NCBI RefSeq assembly: GCF_006088715.1
Contig: NZ_CP030771.1
Coordinates: 7,748,001-7,812,000, forward strand
Reading direction: 5' to 3'
DNA from: Streptomyces sp. YIM 121038
GTDB lineage: Bacteria > Actinomycetota > Actinomycetes > Streptomycetales > Streptomycetaceae
Length of the DNA: 64,000 bases
The stretch's first letter is position 1. Every line of letters starts with the position of its first letter. This document shows, piece by piece, positions 62,932-64,000 of the stretch. A program made the position numbers and the translations under genes. Under the pieces are notes generated by a model. The model was given only the letters and a program-made list of their open reading frames with translations, was not told the origin of the DNA and did not search any database.

Positions 62932-63706
62932 CGACAAGGACGCAGGGGCACGCCGCCCCACGGTGATCGCGGACGAGTTGCACATCGTGTACCGGGTGAA
63001 CGGCGGGAAGACGGGCCGGGGCAGTGCGACGGCGGCGTTGAGCCGGATCGTGCGGCGGGGTGAGTCGCCGGGGGTGCGCAAGGTGCACGCGGTGCGGGGG
63101 GTGAGCTTCACGGCGTACCGGGGTGAGGCGATCGGTCTGATCGGGTCGAACGGTTCGGGCAAGTCGACGCTGCTGCGGGCGGTGGCGGGGCTGCTGCCCG
63201 CCGAGCGGGGCAGGGTCTACACCGACGGCCAGCCCTCGCTGCTGGGGGTGAACGCGGCGCTGATGAACGATCTGACCGGTGAGCGCAACGTGATCCTGGG
63301 CGGTCTCGCGATGGGCATGGGCCGGGAGCAGATCAGGGAGCGCTACCAGCAGATCGTGGACTTCTCGGGGATCAACGAGAAGGGCGACTTCATCACGCTG
63401 CCGATGCGGACGTACTCCTCGGGGATGGCGGCGCGGCTGCGGTTCTCCATCGCGGCGGCCAAGGATCACGACGTGCTGATGATCGACGAGGCGCTCGCCA
63501 CGGGGGACCGCAAGTTCCAGAAGCGCTCGGAGGCCCGCATCCGCGAGCTGCGCAAGGAGGCGGGCACGGTCTTCCTGGTCAGCCACAACAACAAGTCGAT
63601 CCGTGACACCTGCGACCGGGTCCTGTGGCTGGAGCGCGGCGAGCTGCGCATGGACGGGCCCACCGACGAGGTCATCAAGGAGTACGAGAAGTTCACCGGT
63701 AAGTAG
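62924..63706 (+). CDS. ABC transporter ATPase (Wzt/TagH-like)
   Basis: The 260-aa ATPase has GLIGSNGSGKSTLLRAVAGL (P-loop, about residue 73), an RTYSSGMAARLRF signature and DVLMIDEALATGDRKFQKRS. This is the specific loop of polysaccharide-export ATPases such as TagH/Wzt. No C-terminal carbohydrate-binding domain is present. GTG 62924 overlaps the permease gene by 8 bp, so the pair is coupled. It ends the operon, with a terminator behind. Confidence 0.92.
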   Translation: MADDKDAGARRPTVIADELHIVYRVNGGKTGRGSATAALSRIVRRGESPGVRKVHAVRGVSFTAYRGEAIGLIGSNGSGKSTLLRAVAGLLPAERGRVYTDGQPSLLGVNAALMNDLTGERNVILGGLAMGMGREQIRERYQQIVDFSGINEKGDFITLPMRTYSSGMAARLRFSIAAAKDHDVLMIDEALATGDRKFQKRSEARIRELRKEAGTVFLVSHNNKSIRDTCDRVLWLERGELRMDGPTDEVIKEYEKFTGK

Positions 63707-63741
63707 CCGGATGGCCGCCGTCTGGTCGCGGCCGAATGGAG

Positions 63742-63773
63742 CAGGGCCCGCCGGACACCCCGGCCGGGCCCTG
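63742..63773 (+). terminator. Hairpin terminator of the export operon
   Basis: CAGGGCCC-G-CCGG pairs with CCGG-C-CGGGCCCTG across a 4-nt loop directly after the ATPase gene. Confidence 0.75.
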
Positions 63774-63904
63774 ACTCGTTTTCAGACATCAGGCTTCTCC
63801 CAAGTCACAGGAGTTCAGGGAAGATTGAAGCCAATCGGTGCGTTCTTGTGATGTGCGGAACACCCCGACGAAGGGCCGTCCGTTGTACAACGTAAGCTGT
63901 ACCG

Positions 63905-64000
63905 GTGCTGATTCGCGGCAAGTGGGGCGATATCGCTCCCTGGATGGGCGCGGGGCGCGCTGTGCCGCTGGGCGGCCTTGGCGGCGTGTCCGAAATAGGA
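63905..64000 (+). CDS. Possible start of a rightward gene (cut by window)
   Basis: GTG 63905 opens a frame that stays open to the edge (MLIRGKWGDIAPWM, then GAGRAVPLGGLGG). A TAAGCT hexamer ends 11 bp before it. There is no ribosome site, so either it is leaderless or the true start is elsewhere. Too little remains to name a product. The 198 bp before it hold only the terminator and no other gene. Confidence 0.35.
   Translation, partial: MLIRGKWGDIAPWMGAGRAVPLGGLGGVSEIG

Overview
The window is high-GC chromosomal DNA from a Streptomyces. The evidence is the codon use, the frequent GTG and TTG starts, an SsgA-family sporulation gene (7717-8133), an AfsR-type regulator, dispersed intergenic repeats typical of the genus, and a gene order that I recall resembling the right-arm SCO67xx region of Streptomyces coelicolor. 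That resemblance is from memory, not from a search. No rRNA, tRNA, CRISPR array, insertion sequence or phage gene was seen.

Layout. 1-2411: a PucR-type regulator (partial) divergent from a secreted DUF4394 protein. 2454-6417: a leftward operon of an ABC-F ATPase and a UvrA-like ATPase behind a WblC/WhiB7-type promoter with a long structured leader. 6798-9917: a PEP-mutase-like enzyme, ssgD, a secreted BNR-repeat protein and a YciI protein. 9977-21684: an accessory-looking island of three large STAND NTPases (one SARP-NB-ARC-TPR regulator and two NB-ARC/TPR proteins with a RHIM-like amyloid-type motif) and two paralogous GT-B-like proteins arranged as two convergent STAND/GT modules. 21924-23837: endonuclease V and an enoyl-reductase-like protein. 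24055-32834: acyl-CoA catabolism (CaiB-like racemase, acyl-CoA dehydrogenase, thiolase, FadB-like enzyme, MerR regulator, acyl-CoA ligase). 33019-41460: an asparagine-type permease, three secreted peptidases (M1, S15, M14) and a BCCT transporter.

41738-55201: D-amino-acid-oxidase-like enzyme, unknown protein, a second ABC-F protein, Tex, an LPFR small protein, an SCO6745-type protein, two DJ-1/PfpI genes (one fused to an AraC domain), enoyl-CoA hydratase, HdeD-like membrane protein, HATPase anti-sigma-like protein, isopentenyl-diphosphate isomerase, a GNAT remnant and a cation efflux protein. 55369-63706: galE divergent from a seven-gene rightward run. It holds two CDP-alcohol phosphotransferases, a nucleotidyltransferase, an sn-glycerol-1-phosphate-dehydrogenase-like enzyme, a GT2 glycosyltransferase and a Wzm/Wzt-type ABC exporter, which together look like an exported phosphoglycerol or phosphosugar polymer or glycolipid pathway.

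The two most unusual features are the duplicated STAND/GT module, in which the second STAND protein has lost its P-loop lysine, and the G1P/CDP-alcohol/ABC-exporter operon. Several genes appear to be transcribed without a leader, with a -10 hexamer 6-9 nt before the start codon.
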